Below, piece by piece: positions 7,239 to 16,972 of a DNA stretch of 64,000 nucleotides (positions are counted from its first letter, which is position 1; every line of letters starts with the position of its first letter). Both the position numbers and the translations under genes were made by a program. The notes beneath the pieces are model-generated. The model had not been told where the DNA came from and did not search any database. It saw only the letters and a program-made list of their open reading frames with translations. Source of the stretch: Luteolibacter algae (GTDB taxonomy: Bacteria > Verrucomicrobiota > Verrucomicrobiia > Verrucomicrobiales > Akkermansiaceae); the NCBI RefSeq assembly GCF_042683045.1, contig NZ_JBHUIT010000003.1, forward strand, positions 124,001 to 188,000, in the 5' to 3' direction.

Positions 7239-10200
7239 ATGAAATTCCATACCACTGCCGCCTGTATCACTGCAGCGCTGGCCACGATACCAGCCCTCGA
7301 CGCGCAACTGATCCTCACCGAAATCCAGTCCGATGGACTGAGCGATTTCTGGGAGCTCACCAATACCGGAACGACCACCATAAACCTCGGCGGATATGCC
7401 TGGGATGATGACAGCCGCCAAGCGGCATCCGGTGTCACGATTCCCGCCAACACGATGATCGCACCCGGCGAATCCATCGTCTTCACCGGAGAAAACAGCG
7501 CGACATTCCGCACCCAGTGGGGCATTGCGAATACTGTCCAAATCGTCGAGGGCGGCCCGGGCTTCGGGAAAAACGATGGGGTAGCATTCTTCGATGCCGG
7601 CGGAAGCGAGCTGTTCTTTTTCACTTACGCAGCGGGCGGCTTCACCAAAACGGACGGAAATGCCTCCACCGGCGATCACGCCGGGATCTCAGCCGGCGGG
7701 GCCTCGGGCCAAGCCATTGTCTGGGATGCCTCCACAGGCAGCAGCACACCACGCTACACGTATGCGACCGGCACAAGCCTTGGCACATTCGCGGCTGCGG
7801 CCAGCTCTACAAACACCGGCTCTCCAGGTTACAGCGGATTCGGCGTGGCACCGCCTTCGATTTCCCTTTCGTTAAGCGTTAGCGCCGCATCATTTCGGGA
7901 AAGCGCCGGAAGCCCGGCCTCGATCGGCACGGTAACCCGCACAGGATCCACTTCTGCGGCGCTGGAAGTATCACTGACCTCCACGGATACCACCGAAGCA
8001 TCCGTGCCCGAAACCGTCATCATTCCCGCCGGACAAGCTTCCGCCACTTTCGAAATCAACGCTATCGACGATATTTTCCCGGATGGCGACAAGACCTTTG
8101 ACATCACCGCGACAGCGACCGACGCGACACTTGGCACCATCGAAATCACAGTCACCGATGATGCCGATGTTTTCCCCCACAATTTGTTACTTACGGAAAT
8201 CCTCTCCAAACAGGACGGCAGCAATGAAGACTTCTGGGAGCTGACAAACATTGGAGCCAATCCCGCAGATATCAGTGGCTACACCTGGTCCGACAGTGGC
8301 GGAAGCTATAACGAGACATTGGACAAAGTCCCTTCCGGCACGATCCTGGCTCCCGGTGAATCCATTGTCTTCACCTCTGAGGATCCCGCCGTTTTCCGGG
8401 CATTCTGGAACATGCCTGATGGGGCGAAGATCGCGTTCACGCCAAACGCTCCGGGTCTGGGTAAAAACGATGGAGTGCGGCTTTTCGAAGCGGGAGGTAA
8501 TGAGGTATTTTTCGTAAGCTATGAATCAGGCGCGTTCAACCGTGCGGACGGGACTGCCTCTCTCGGAGGCCATTCCGGCTATTCCGCAAGTCCTGATGGC
8601 TCCGATGAATCCACCTACGAAGTCAGATCCATGGTCTGGGTGCCGGATAGCAACCCTGCGCTTTATACAGCTGCCGATGGCACAAACTTCGGCACCTACG
8701 CTCCAGACTCCCTCGCGGGTGAAATCGGTTCCCCGGGAAATCGCGGACTGGTCATCCCTACCGTCTCCATCTCATCGGCGGAGATTTCCGAAGGCGATTC
8801 CGGCAGCAAAATCCTCACTTTGGATGTCACCCGTTCCCATACAGACACTTCGTTTACTGTCGATTACGCCGTGACCGGCGGGACGGCCACGGCAGGAGAG
8901 GATTTCGAGGCGATCAGCTCTGGATCCATCAATTTCACCGCCTCTGGAGCCGCTACGGAATCTATCGATATCAGCGTGCTCGGAGATACCGTCGGAGAAG
9001 GAGATGAAACCATCATCCTCACGCTCTCCAATACCGTCAATCAACTGGGCAACACTGTCATTGCAAAATCCCAGGGCATCGGAACCATCCTCAATGATGA
9101 CCAGGTTGCCCCCGCGTTCAGCATGCAAGCCTCCAGCGGAGCCATTGTAAGCGGCGGAAATACCACGCTTTCCGTAGTAGCCACCGGTTTCCCGGCGCCT
9201 ACCTTCCAATGGTATCTCGGAGAGAGCGGAGACACCTCCAACCCGATCGCCAATGCGACGGGTAGCACTTTCCAGACACCGGCACTTGCCGGGACAACCC
9301 GCTACTGGGTGCGCGCAACCAGTGGGAATTTCTCCACCGATAGTGATACCGTCGTCGTGGAAGTTGTCACCAGCCCTTCATCCGTGGATCTCTCCACCTA
9401 TGTCCGCATCGGTCGATACGATCTACCGGAACCGACCCGCACCACCCTCCCCTCCGGAACACCCTCGCACAATTTACTCTGCCAGGAAGCTTCCGCAGTC
9501 ACTTACAACTGGGATACAGATACGCTGTTTATCGCATGCGATGGTGGCCGCTCCCTCACTCAGGTTTCCAAGACCGGTGAGCTGATCGATACCATGACGC
9601 TTGCCTTGGGAAGCAGTCCGCAGGGAACCGAATTCTACGATATCGAAGGCATCACCTACATCGGCGGTGGTGAATTTGTGATGAGCGAAGAGCGCGATCG
9701 CCAGCTGGTGAAGTTTACCTACACAGCCGGAGCGACATTGGAGCGCTCTGCGACACAGACCGTGAAGATCGGAACTTTTGTGGATAACACCGGCACCGAG
9801 GGACTCACCTTCGATCCACTCACCGGTGGCTTTATCGTGCTCAAAGAAATTTCCCCGTTGGGCATTTTTCAGACGGGCATCGATTTCACCGCAGGAACAG
9901 CTACCAACGGCTCTCCCACCACGGAAAATTCCACCAACCTTTTTGACCCATCGCTTAGCGGGATGAGTGACTTTGCCGATGTATTCGCAATGGCCAACCT
10001 CCCAGCCACAGCCGGGAAACCACAAGAAGGAAATCTGATCCTTCTCAGTCAGCAGGACGCGCGGGTTGTGAACATCGACCGTAGCGGCAACATTCTCAGC
10101 ACGCTTCAGATCGTTTCAGATCCCGGCAACCCTCTCACTGCGGCAAACCAGCAGCATGAAGGTGTCACCATGGATCGTGCCGGAAATCTCTATATCGTTA

Positions 10201-13200
10201 ACGAAAACGGCGGAGGCAGTATCGATTTCCCACAGCTCTGGGTTTACGCGCCATCCTCTGCCGCGAACATGGCCCCGACTCTCGTGGAAGTGGACAATGC
10301 GATCACGACCATCGCGGAAAACACCAGCACGGCATCTCCGGTGAAAGTCGGCGACATCATTGTCACCGATGACGGTCTCGGCACCAATGAGCTATCACTC
10401 GCAGGTCCGGATGCCGCCTTCTTTGAAATTTCGGGCACCAGCCTCTTTATCAAGTCCGGCACGGAGCTGGATTTTGAAAGCAAATCCTCCTACGCCATCA
10501 CCATTGAAGTCGATGACAGCTCCGTGGGAACAAGCCCGGACACCTCTGTAGCCTACACTTTGACACTCACGGATCTGGAGCCGGAAACTCCGCCAGCACC
10601 GGTGATTGCCATCACGGAAGTTACACCGTGGTCCAGCAGCACCGCCGTTGGCGCGGATTGGTTCGAGCTCACCAATACCAGCACGGCCACAGTCAACATC
10701 ACCGGCTGGAAAATGGACGACAACTCGGGCTCTTTTGGTAACTCTGTAGCTCTCACCGGCATCACTTCCATCGCGCCAGGCGAATCGGTCATCTTTATCG
10801 AAGGCGATTCCACGACTGTGGCAGCTTTCAAAGCCCATTGGTTCGGCTCCAATCCACCCGCATCACTCCAGGTCGGCTACTATTCCGGCAGTGGTATCGG
10901 CCTAAGTGGAAATGGCGACGCGGTGACGCTCTTCAACGCCAGCGGAAACCAGCAGGCCAGAGTGGACTTCGGCTCATCCCCCTCCACCGCTCCCTTCGGC
11001 ACCTTCGACAATACGCTCGCGGAGAATGACACCATTCTCACACGTCTGAGCAGCATAGGCTCAAATGGCGCCTTCGCGGCAGCTGCCAGCGCCAGCGAAA
11101 TCGGTTCTCCCGGCTTTTCCGCCCCCGGTAAATTGATCGTCAGCGAAGTAGCCCCTTGGTCCAGTGGCAACAGTCCCGTCCGTGCTGATTGGTTCGAGGT
11201 GACCAATATCGGAGCCAGGCCGGTAAACATCGAGGGATGGAAAATCGATGATTCTTCCGAAACTCCCGCAGATGCCGTCCCACTCATCGGGATCTCCAGC
11301 ATCGCACCGGGCGAGTCTGTGATTTTCCTCGAAAGCAGCACCCCGGCCACCACCATCACCACGTTTGTCAGTACATGGTTCGGTCAAAACCCACCCTCCA
11401 ATCTGCAAATCGGTTCCTACAATGGCGCCGGCCTCAGCACCGGTGGCGATGCGGTAAACCTCTATGACAACTCGCTGCCGACCAATATCCGGCGAGCCAG
11501 CGTATCGTTCGGACGCTCCGGACAATCCGCTCCATATGCCACGTTTGACAACTCGGCGGGACTGGATGTCGCGACCATCACCCGGCTCAGCGTCGTGGGG
11601 ATCAACGGAGCTCACATCGCAGCAATGCATGGCAGCGAAACCGGCTCTCCGGGAAATATCAACAATCCGCCTTTCATCAGCCCCTCGTTCGCAAGTTGGC
11701 TCTCTTCCAACGGATATACTTCGGCAGGCTTTGGAAACGATAGCGATGGTGACGGCCTCACTGATGCGCTCGAATACTTTTTCAACCTGAACCCCAATGA
11801 AGGAAGCGGCTTCGGGAATCTTCCGGCCCTCTCGGATGACTCGGGAAATCTGGAACTTGCCTTCACCACCCAGATGCCAAGCATCGGCCTTACGGGAAAA
11901 ATTGAAACCAGTGCGAACCTCGAAGACTGGTCGGACGCCTTATCCGGTGTGGATTACACGGTGAAAAGCCAGGTGGATACCGCCAACCAACGGTCCACGG
12001 TTCTCACTCTTGCCCCGGCCATTTCACCTGCCGGTCAATCGGCCGATTATCTCGTCCCGAACTCGAACCTCACCGATGGAGCATCCACCGGAGGCGCTCG
12101 CGTGATAAATCACGGGCTCGTCGGCGTGGGACGTCTCAGCGGAGGCAGCCTCGACAAATTCGGTGAGACCATGGGAGCAGCTTCCGGCTTGTTTATCACG
12201 AACTGGAGCTACGATGCCAATGGCGAAAGATTCACCGGCACCTTCAATGTTCTTCCGGATCGTGGATACAATGCCGATGGGATCTTTTCCAACTATGCTG
12301 CCCGCCTGCACGAGGTCGATTTCAGCTTTGTGCCCGCCTATGGCAGCGAACCCGTCGCCCAAGGCCAGATCCAACCGGTCTACAACAACGTCTCGGTGAA
12401 GTTCACCTATCAGGATGGAGGAAAAACCAAGTTCACCACCGGCTTGAACGTAACGAACACGGCTACGGCATTCGGCCAGAGCGTAGGTGTCGCCACAGCG
12501 GCAAACGGTCCCGGCGGTGCCCAGGAAAGCCTCCTCTGCTTCGATGCTGAGGCAATCCACCTTTTCGCCGACGGTTCCGGATTCGTTTCCGATGAATACG
12601 GCACCTACATCGCCCGTTTCAATGCAGCGAAGGAAATCACCGGCATCACCCAACTCCCGGAATCAGCCCGCCCGCACAAGCCGGCTGGGATTCTGAACTT
12701 TGATTCCATTGCCGCCCCTACCACCGGCCGCCGCAATAACCAGGGACTGGAAGGTATGTCGGTCTCTCCGGATGGCACACGTCTGTTCGCACTCATGCAG
12801 AGCGCACTTGTCCAGGACACCGGCGCTGGCCAGCAAGGCAGAAACCATACCCGCCTCTATGTCTACAATATCGAGGGTGCGCTGCGGGAAACGCCGGTCC
12901 TCATCGGGGAATACGTCGTGCCGCTGCCAAGGATCGATACCAACGGTGACAACTCGGGTGCTGACAAAACCGCCGCCCAATCGGAAATCACCGCGATCAG
13001 CAACGGCCAGTTCCTGATGCTTCCCCGCGACGGCAATGGCCTCGGCACGGGCTCGGCAAACCCGATTGTTTACAAATCGGTCCAGCTGGTCGATTTCTCC
13101 TCGGCGACGAACATCCTCGCTCTCGCCGATGCGGAAGCCGATGCAATCAGCCCCGGCGGAGTGCTCGACCCATCCGTCAAGGCGGCAGCCGCGCTGGATG

Positions 13201-13556
13201 TCATCAATATGCTCGATGCGGATGACCTCGCAAAATTTGGCCTGAACACCAATACCTCAGCGCCGGACTCCAATACACTGAATGAGAAGATGGAAGGTTT
13301 TGGTCTCGTCCCGGATCTCTCAACTCCTCAGCAAAACGACTACTTCCTCTTCGTGGCAAACGATAACGACTTCCAATCACCGGATGTCAAAATGGTCGAT
13401 GTAGCGGGCGCTCTGGTCAGCTACGGCGACGGGCGCGCGGACGCGGGAAATGGAAAAATCACGAATGATGCGATGTTCTACGCTTATCGTCTAACCATTG
13501 AAACCGGCGGAAAACGCTTCTACCGCATGAGCGTTTCCGAGACAGATGTGGAATAA
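7239..13556 (+). CDS. Giant secreted lamin-tail / Calx-beta / esterase-like phytase multidomain protein
   Basis: A 2105-residue protein. The start at 7239 gives a clear signal peptide (MKFHTTAACITAALATIPAL, then DA). Approximate domain order: lamin-tail domain 1 (23-195), Calx-beta-like (205-308), lamin-tail 2 (314-503), Calx-beta (505-617), Ig-like (623-710), an SdiA-regulated-type beta-propeller (715-1005), cadherin-like (1008-1115), lamin-tail 3 and 4 (1120-1290, 1297-1473), a Ca-binding GNDSDGDGLTDALEYF segment (about 1500) and an esterase-like phytase domain (about 1600-2100, with VLPDRGYNADGIFSNY and NNQGLEGMSVSPDG). Lamin-tail domains 1/2 and 3/4 form two closely similar pairs, pointing to internal duplications. 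Probably extracellular, possibly a phosphoester-cleaving enzyme carried on adhesive domains. No PEP-CTERM or sortase tail is seen. A strong terminator follows. Confidence 0.85.
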   Translation: MKFHTTAACITAALATIPALDAQLILTEIQSDGLSDFWELTNTGTTTINLGGYAWDDDSRQAASGVTIPANTMIAPGESIVFTGENSATFRTQWGIANTVQIVEGGPGFGKNDGVAFFDAGGSELFFFTYAAGGFTKTDGNASTGDHAGISAGGASGQAIVWDASTGSSTPRYTYATGTSLGTFAAAASSTNTGSPGYSGFGVAPPSISLSLSVSAASFRESAGSPASIGTVTRTGSTSAALEVSLTSTDTTEASVPETVIIPAGQASATFEINAIDDIFPDGDKTFDITATATDATLGTIEITVTDDADVFPHNLLLTEILSKQDGSNEDFWELTNIGANPADISGYTWSDSGGSYNETLDKVPSGTILAPGESIVFTSEDPAVFRAFWNMPDGAKIAFTPNAPGLGKNDGVRLFEAGGNEVFFVSYESGAFNRADGTASLGGHSGYSASPDGSDESTYEVRSMVWVPDSNPALYTAADGTNFGTYAPDSLAGEIGSPGNRGLVIPTVSISSAEISEGDSGSKILTLDVTRSHTDTSFTVDYAVTGGTATAGEDFEAISSGSINFTASGAATESIDISVLGDTVGEGDETIILTLSNTVNQLGNTVIAKSQGIGTILNDDQVAPAFSMQASSGAIVSGGNTTLSVVATGFPAPTFQWYLGESGDTSNPIANATGSTFQTPALAGTTRYWVRATSGNFSTDSDTVVVEVVTSPSSVDLSTYVRIGRYDLPEPTRTTLPSGTPSHNLLCQEASAVTYNWDTDTLFIACDGGRSLTQVSKTGELIDTMTLALGSSPQGTEFYDIEGITYIGGGEFVMSEERDRQLVKFTYTAGATLERSATQTVKIGTFVDNTGTEGLTFDPLTGGFIVLKEISPLGIFQTGIDFTAGTATNGSPTTENSTNLFDPSLSGMSDFADVFAMANLPATAGKPQEGNLILLSQQDARVVNIDRSGNILSTLQIVSDPGNPLTAANQQHEGVTMDRAGNLYIVNENGGGSIDFPQLWVYAPSSAANMAPTLVEVDNAITTIAENTSTASPVKVGDIIVTDDGLGTNELSLAGPDAAFFEISGTSLFIKSGTELDFESKSSYAITIEVDDSSVGTSPDTSVAYTLTLTDLEPETPPAPVIAITEVTPWSSSTAVGADWFELTNTSTATVNITGWKMDDNSGSFGNSVALTGITSIAPGESVIFIEGDSTTVAAFKAHWFGSNPPASLQVGYYSGSGIGLSGNGDAVTLFNASGNQQARVDFGSSPSTAPFGTFDNTLAENDTILTRLSSIGSNGAFAAAASASEIGSPGFSAPGKLIVSEVAPWSSGNSPVRADWFEVTNIGARPVNIEGWKIDDSSETPADAVPLIGISSIAPGESVIFLESSTPATTITTFVSTWFGQNPPSNLQIGSYNGAGLSTGGDAVNLYDNSLPTNIRRASVSFGRSGQSAPYATFDNSAGLDVATITRLSVVGINGAHIAAMHGSETGSPGNINNPPFISPSFASWLSSNGYTSAGFGNDSDGDGLTDALEYFFNLNPNEGSGFGNLPALSDDSGNLELAFTTQMPSIGLTGKIETSANLEDWSDALSGVDYTVKSQVDTANQRSTVLTLAPAISPAGQSADYLVPNSNLTDGASTGGARVINHGLVGVGRLSGGSLDKFGETMGAASGLFITNWSYDANGERFTGTFNVLPDRGYNADGIFSNYAARLHEVDFSFVPAYGSEPVAQGQIQPVYNNVSVKFTYQDGGKTKFTTGLNVTNTATAFGQSVGVATAANGPGGAQESLLCFDAEAIHLFADGSGFVSDEYGTYIARFNAAKEITGITQLPESARPHKPAGILNFDSIAAPTTGRRNNQGLEGMSVSPDGTRLFALMQSALVQDTGAGQQGRNHTRLYVYNIEGALRETPVLIGEYVVPLPRIDTNGDNSGADKTAAQSEITAISNGQFLMLPRDGNGLGTGSANPIVYKSVQLVDFSSATNILALADAEADAISPGGVLDPSVKAAAALDVINMLDADDLAKFGLNTNTSAPDSNTLNEKMEGFGLVPDLSTPQQNDYFLFVANDNDFQSPDVKMVDVAGALVSYGDGRADAGNGKITNDAMFYAYRLTIETGGKRFYRMSVSETDVE

Positions 13557-13597
13557 AGAAATTCCGAGGGAAACTTCGGCCACATCCTGATTCCTCA

Positions 13598-13630
13598 AAG
13601 CCTCCGCATTCACCTGCGGAGGCTTTTTTA
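13598..13630 (+). terminator. Rho-independent terminator after the giant secreted protein
   Basis: A perfect 11-bp stem (AAGCCTCCGCA paired with TGCGGAGGCTT) with a 6-base loop, followed by a run of T. It lies about 40 bases after the stop. Confidence 0.92.
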
Positions 13631-13652
13631 TCGTCTCCCGTCACCGGGAAAA

Positions 13653-14186
13653 TCACATCAGTCTACCGTAAAGCCCCTTCAGAGTGCCGCGCCACTTTTC
13701 GAGAAAAATCAGATCCCGCAAAATTTTCGCGGCGTCATTCTGATTCTTTTCCAGCATCGCAAATCGATCGATGCGTCCGCGGATCTCTGTTTCCACCTCC
13801 GCGAGCAAATCCTTCAATTTTTCACGACGTGCCATCAGCTGCACCTCCAGCATCGCCTTCGCAAGAGCCGATTGAGCAGCCGCATTGCGTCTGATCGCCT
13901 CTTCCGCACCCGAGCCCGTTTCCGCCACTTTCTGGAAAAGATCCATGAGCGAAGCCTCAATCTGCCCGCGGGGATCGACCTCCACTCCTTTCGCAGCCAG
14001 CCACTCCCTGAGACGGGCGGATGGGCCGAGCAGCACCTCTCTCGCTGCCTGCAGCCCGGAAAATTCCTGTTCGCTCCCGCCGGAATCCGGATGAGCCTCC
14101 GCGGCTTTCCTACGAAAAGCCTCCCGCACTTCCTCCTCGGAAACGGTAAGCTCCAGCTCTAACCCAAGTTTTTCAAAAGCATTCAT
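13653..14186 (-). CDS. J-domain co-chaperone (HscB-like)
   Basis: A 177-residue protein with an N-terminal J-domain (about residues 4-60) including the essential HPD motif at residues 32-34, then a helical C-terminal region. J-domains stimulate the ATPase of an Hsp70. The upstream neighbour on the same strand (7 bases away) is an IscA-type Fe-S carrier, so an HscB-like role in iron-sulfur cluster transfer is inferred. The C-terminal region is not closely similar to E. coli HscB by eye. The start at 14186 (MNAFEKLGLELEL) is chosen because the J-domain then begins at once; the frame runs upstream into the preceding gene. Confidence 0.75.
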   Translation of the reverse strand: MNAFEKLGLELELTVSEEEVREAFRRKAAEAHPDSGGSEQEFSGLQAAREVLLGPSARLREWLAAKGVEVDPRGQIEASLMDLFQKVAETGSGAEEAIRRNAAAQSALAKAMLEVQLMARREKLKDLLAEVETEIRGRIDRFAMLEKNQNDAAKILRDLIFLEKWRGTLKGLYGRLM

Positions 14187-14193
14187 GGGATCC

Positions 14194-14544
14194 TCACGCA
14201 GCAAAGCTCTCGCCACATGAACAGGTGACCACCGCATTCGGGTTGCTGACTTTAAAGCCGCCTTGCTGGAGATCATCGGAATAGTCCAGCTCGCTGCCGC
14301 TTACAAACAAAGCGCTTTTTGGATCAATCACCACGTTCACTCCGTTCGAAGGGATGAGAATATCCCGATCCCGCGGCCCATCGACCAAATCCATCTTGTA
14401 TTGTAATCCAGAGCATCCGCCACCGATCACCGCAATACGTAAAGCTCCATCCGCACGCCCCTGCTTTTCCAGTAGCGAACGCAAATGACTTGAGGCACCT
14501 TCCAGCACCTTCACCAGCTTTTCATTTCCAATCTTGTAATTCAC
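14194..14544 (-). CDS. Iron-sulfur cluster assembly protein, IscA/ErpA/SufA type
   Basis: A 116-residue A-type Fe-S carrier that accepts clusters and delivers them to apoproteins. The three conserved ligand cysteines are visible: Cys44 in GGCSGLQYKM, and Cys108 and Cys110 in the C-terminal TCSCGESF. The GTG at 14544 is taken as the start (MNYKIGNEKL); an upstream ATG at 14589 would add 15 residues including Arg-rich sequence not typical of the family, so the start is not certain. The gene lies immediately upstream of a J-domain protein, suggesting a small Fe-S assembly operon. No iscS or iscU is nearby. Confidence 0.88.
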   Translation of the reverse strand: MNYKIGNEKLVKVLEGASSHLRSLLEKQGRADGALRIAVIGGGCSGLQYKMDLVDGPRDRDILIPSNGVNVVIDPKSALFVSGSELDYSDDLQQGGFKVSNPNAVVTCSCGESFAA

Positions 14545-14660
14545 AGCACTCAACGGCGCTAACCTGCTCCCACCTGCCCTCCTCGTCAACTCGCAACAGA
14601 AGCCTCCCGTCCTACTAGTTTCGCCTTCTCAGCATCTATCCGGTCCACTATCAAATCGCC

Positions 14661-16829
14661 ATGAATTCCGAGCTCGATCTCTTTTCCGATTCTTCTACAC
14701 CAGAGAAGCGCGTTGCCGAGCTACGCCAACTCATCGATCACCACAATCGCCTCTACTACACCCAGGCGGAACCAGAGATCTCTGACGCGGATTACGATAA
14801 ACTTTACCGCGAGCTGGAAGATCTGGAAAAAGCCCACCCGGAGCTGGCCGACTTGAATTCACCGACGCAGCGTGTGGGCTCGACTCCGAACTCCGCTTTC
14901 ACCCAGGTAAGCCACCCGGTGCCAATGCTCAGCATTGATGATGTTTTTGAGCTCAAAGACTCCCCAGAGCCAAAAGCGGAACTGATATCCTTCTACGAGC
15001 GGCTGCAGAAAAACCTCGGGCGCAAAGATATTGCAGTGACATTGGAGCCCAAGATCGATGGCGTTGCCGTCTCGCTCTATTACGAAAATGGAGCTCTCAA
15101 ATATGCGGCCACACGTGGTGACGGCACCATGGGAGATGACATCACGCAAAACGTCCGGACGATCCACAGCCTGCCACTGAGCCTCCGCCCCACAATCGCA
15201 CACAGCAGCCGGAAATACATCGTGCCCTCGATACTTGAAGTGCGTGGCGAGATTTTCATGCCAAACTCCGCCTTCGCGGCGATGAATGAAGAACGCGATG
15301 AACAAGGCCTACCCACCTTTGCCAACCCGCGCAACGCCACCGCCGGAACCGTCAAGCAACTGGATTCCCGCATCGTTGCCACCCGCCCGCTGGCATTTCT
15401 AGCGCACGGGCTGGGTGCTTACGATGGGGAAGAGCTGGGCTCCGAGCACGATTTCCATGAGCTCCTGGACACACTTTCCATCCCGCGAAACCAGCCGATC
15501 CGCATCGCGAAAAATCTGGAAGAATTGCTCCTTGGGATCGATTTTTTCCGCAATCATCGTCATGAGATCGATCACGCAACGGACGGTGTGGTGATCAAAG
15601 TTCTTGATCGGAAAGAGCGGGAGACGCTCGGTTTCACATCGCGTGCCCCACGCTGGGCCGCTGCCTTTAAATTCCTTCCGGAGCAGCAGGAGACCACGCT
15701 GAAATCCATATCCGTTCAGGTCGGCCGCACCGGCGTGCTCACTCCCGTCGCGGAGCTGGAACCGGTGCTGATCTCAGGCTCCACGGTATCCCGTGCAACC
15801 CTCCACAATCAGGACGAAATCGAAAAAAAGGGTATCTATCTGGGCGCAAGAGTCCTCATCGAGAAAGCCGGAGAAATTATCCCGGCCATCGTCAAAGTCA
15901 TCGATCCGGATCCGTCTGCGAAACCATTCTCGCTTTACGATTCAGTCGATGGCAAATGCCCTTCCTGCCAGGCCCCCATTACGCGGGAAGAAGGCTTCGT
16001 CGCATGGCGCTGCACGAATTTCGAGTGCCCGGCTCAAGCGACGACTGCCATCACCCACTTTGCTTCCCGCAAGGCCTTGGATATCGACTCCATGGGAGAA
16101 ACCGTCGCGGAAGCATTGGTCCGCCACGGCTATGCCACCAGCCCGCTGGACCTTTTTTCCCTGACGGAAAACCTGCTTGCCAACTTGAACCTCGGCACAG
16201 AGGAAAGCCCGCGTCGTTTCGGGGAAAAAAATGCCGCAAAAGTCCTGGCATCGCTCAGCTCCGCACGCGGCAAACCTCTTCACAAGTGGCTCTACGCCAT
16301 GGGCATTCGCCATCTCGGCGAGTCCGCCGCAAAGGAACTCTCGCGCCTACATCGGCAGCTCTCTGATCTTTCCACTTCCCCGGTTCTCGCGGAGCTCATC
16401 AGTGATACCCGCGCAGATGCGAAGAAGAAAAATCCCGAGCTGGAGCCTTTTGCAATCACCGGCGATGTAGGTCCGGCAGTGGCGGAGTCCGTTCTGAGTT
16501 TTTTCCGTTCCCCTGCTGGTGAGCATACGCTCCGCAAGCTGGCGGATCTGGGAATCGATCCGGTCTCCGATAATTATGCGCCCAAACCGGCGGAAGCGCC
16601 GAAACTTCCGCTCTCGGGGAAAACCTTCGTGATCACCGGCACGCTCTCGCAGGATCGCAGCTATTTCAAAGACCTCATCGAAAAAAACGGAGGCAAAGTA
16701 TCCGGCTCTGTCTCCAAAAAGACCAACTACCTTCTGGCCGGGGAATCCGCCGGCTCAAAATTCGACAAAGCGACCCAGCTGGGAGTGGTCATTCTCAGCG
16801 AGGACGCTCTAGCGGATTTGCTCGCCTGA
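14661..16829 (+). CDS. ligA: NAD-dependent DNA ligase
   Basis: Seals nicks in duplex DNA during replication and repair using NAD+. The 722-residue protein has the full LigA architecture. N-terminal domain Ia (LIDHHNRLYYTQAEPEISD) binds NAD. The nucleotidyltransferase domain has catalytic Lys131 in LEPKIDG. An OB domain follows, then a four-Cys zinc finger beginning near residue 432 (CPSC ... CTNFEC), a helix-hairpin-helix region, and a C-terminal BRCT domain (about 650-722, SGKTFVITGTLSQDR). It is about 50 residues longer than E. coli LigA. It is divergent from the iscA-like gene and followed by a terminator. Confidence 0.96.
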   Translation: MNSELDLFSDSSTPEKRVAELRQLIDHHNRLYYTQAEPEISDADYDKLYRELEDLEKAHPELADLNSPTQRVGSTPNSAFTQVSHPVPMLSIDDVFELKDSPEPKAELISFYERLQKNLGRKDIAVTLEPKIDGVAVSLYYENGALKYAATRGDGTMGDDITQNVRTIHSLPLSLRPTIAHSSRKYIVPSILEVRGEIFMPNSAFAAMNEERDEQGLPTFANPRNATAGTVKQLDSRIVATRPLAFLAHGLGAYDGEELGSEHDFHELLDTLSIPRNQPIRIAKNLEELLLGIDFFRNHRHEIDHATDGVVIKVLDRKERETLGFTSRAPRWAAAFKFLPEQQETTLKSISVQVGRTGVLTPVAELEPVLISGSTVSRATLHNQDEIEKKGIYLGARVLIEKAGEIIPAIVKVIDPDPSAKPFSLYDSVDGKCPSCQAPITREEGFVAWRCTNFECPAQATTAITHFASRKALDIDSMGETVAEALVRHGYATSPLDLFSLTENLLANLNLGTEESPRRFGEKNAAKVLASLSSARGKPLHKWLYAMGIRHLGESAAKELSRLHRQLSDLSTSPVLAELISDTRADAKKKNPELEPFAITGDVGPAVAESVLSFFRSPAGEHTLRKLADLGIDPVSDNYAPKPAEAPKLPLSGKTFVITGTLSQDRSYFKDLIEKNGGKVSGSVSKKTNYLLAGESAGSKFDKATQLGVVILSEDALADLLA

Positions 16830-16887
16830 CTTTTTCCCGGCAAAACCGCCGGATCACTACTGCCCGGATCTGTTATCCCATACGCGG

Positions 16888-16924
16888 AACAGGCGGGGCC
16901 TTCTTCCGGTCCCGCCTGTTTTCT
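16888..16924 (+). terminator. Rho-independent terminator after ligA
   Basis: AACAGGCGGG (16888-16897) pairs with CCCGCCTGTT (16911-16920), closing a 13-base loop and followed by TTCT. The T-tract is short. It lies about 60 bases after the ligA stop; because the next gene is convergent, it could serve both strands. Confidence 0.75.
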
Positions 16925-16972
16925 GAAAGCTGAAAAATGTTTTCCGAGCCATCACGTGGCCGCCCCGGCCGG

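Noticed and set aside
7187..7408. Plus-strand frame of 73 codons starting at the head of the giant gene
   Set aside because: Overlaps the signal peptide of the giant protein in another frame and has no coding signature.
12024..12653. Minus-strand frame of 209 codons opposite the giant secreted protein
   Set aside because: Antisense shadow of a well-supported coding region; no motif, start or ribosome-binding evidence.
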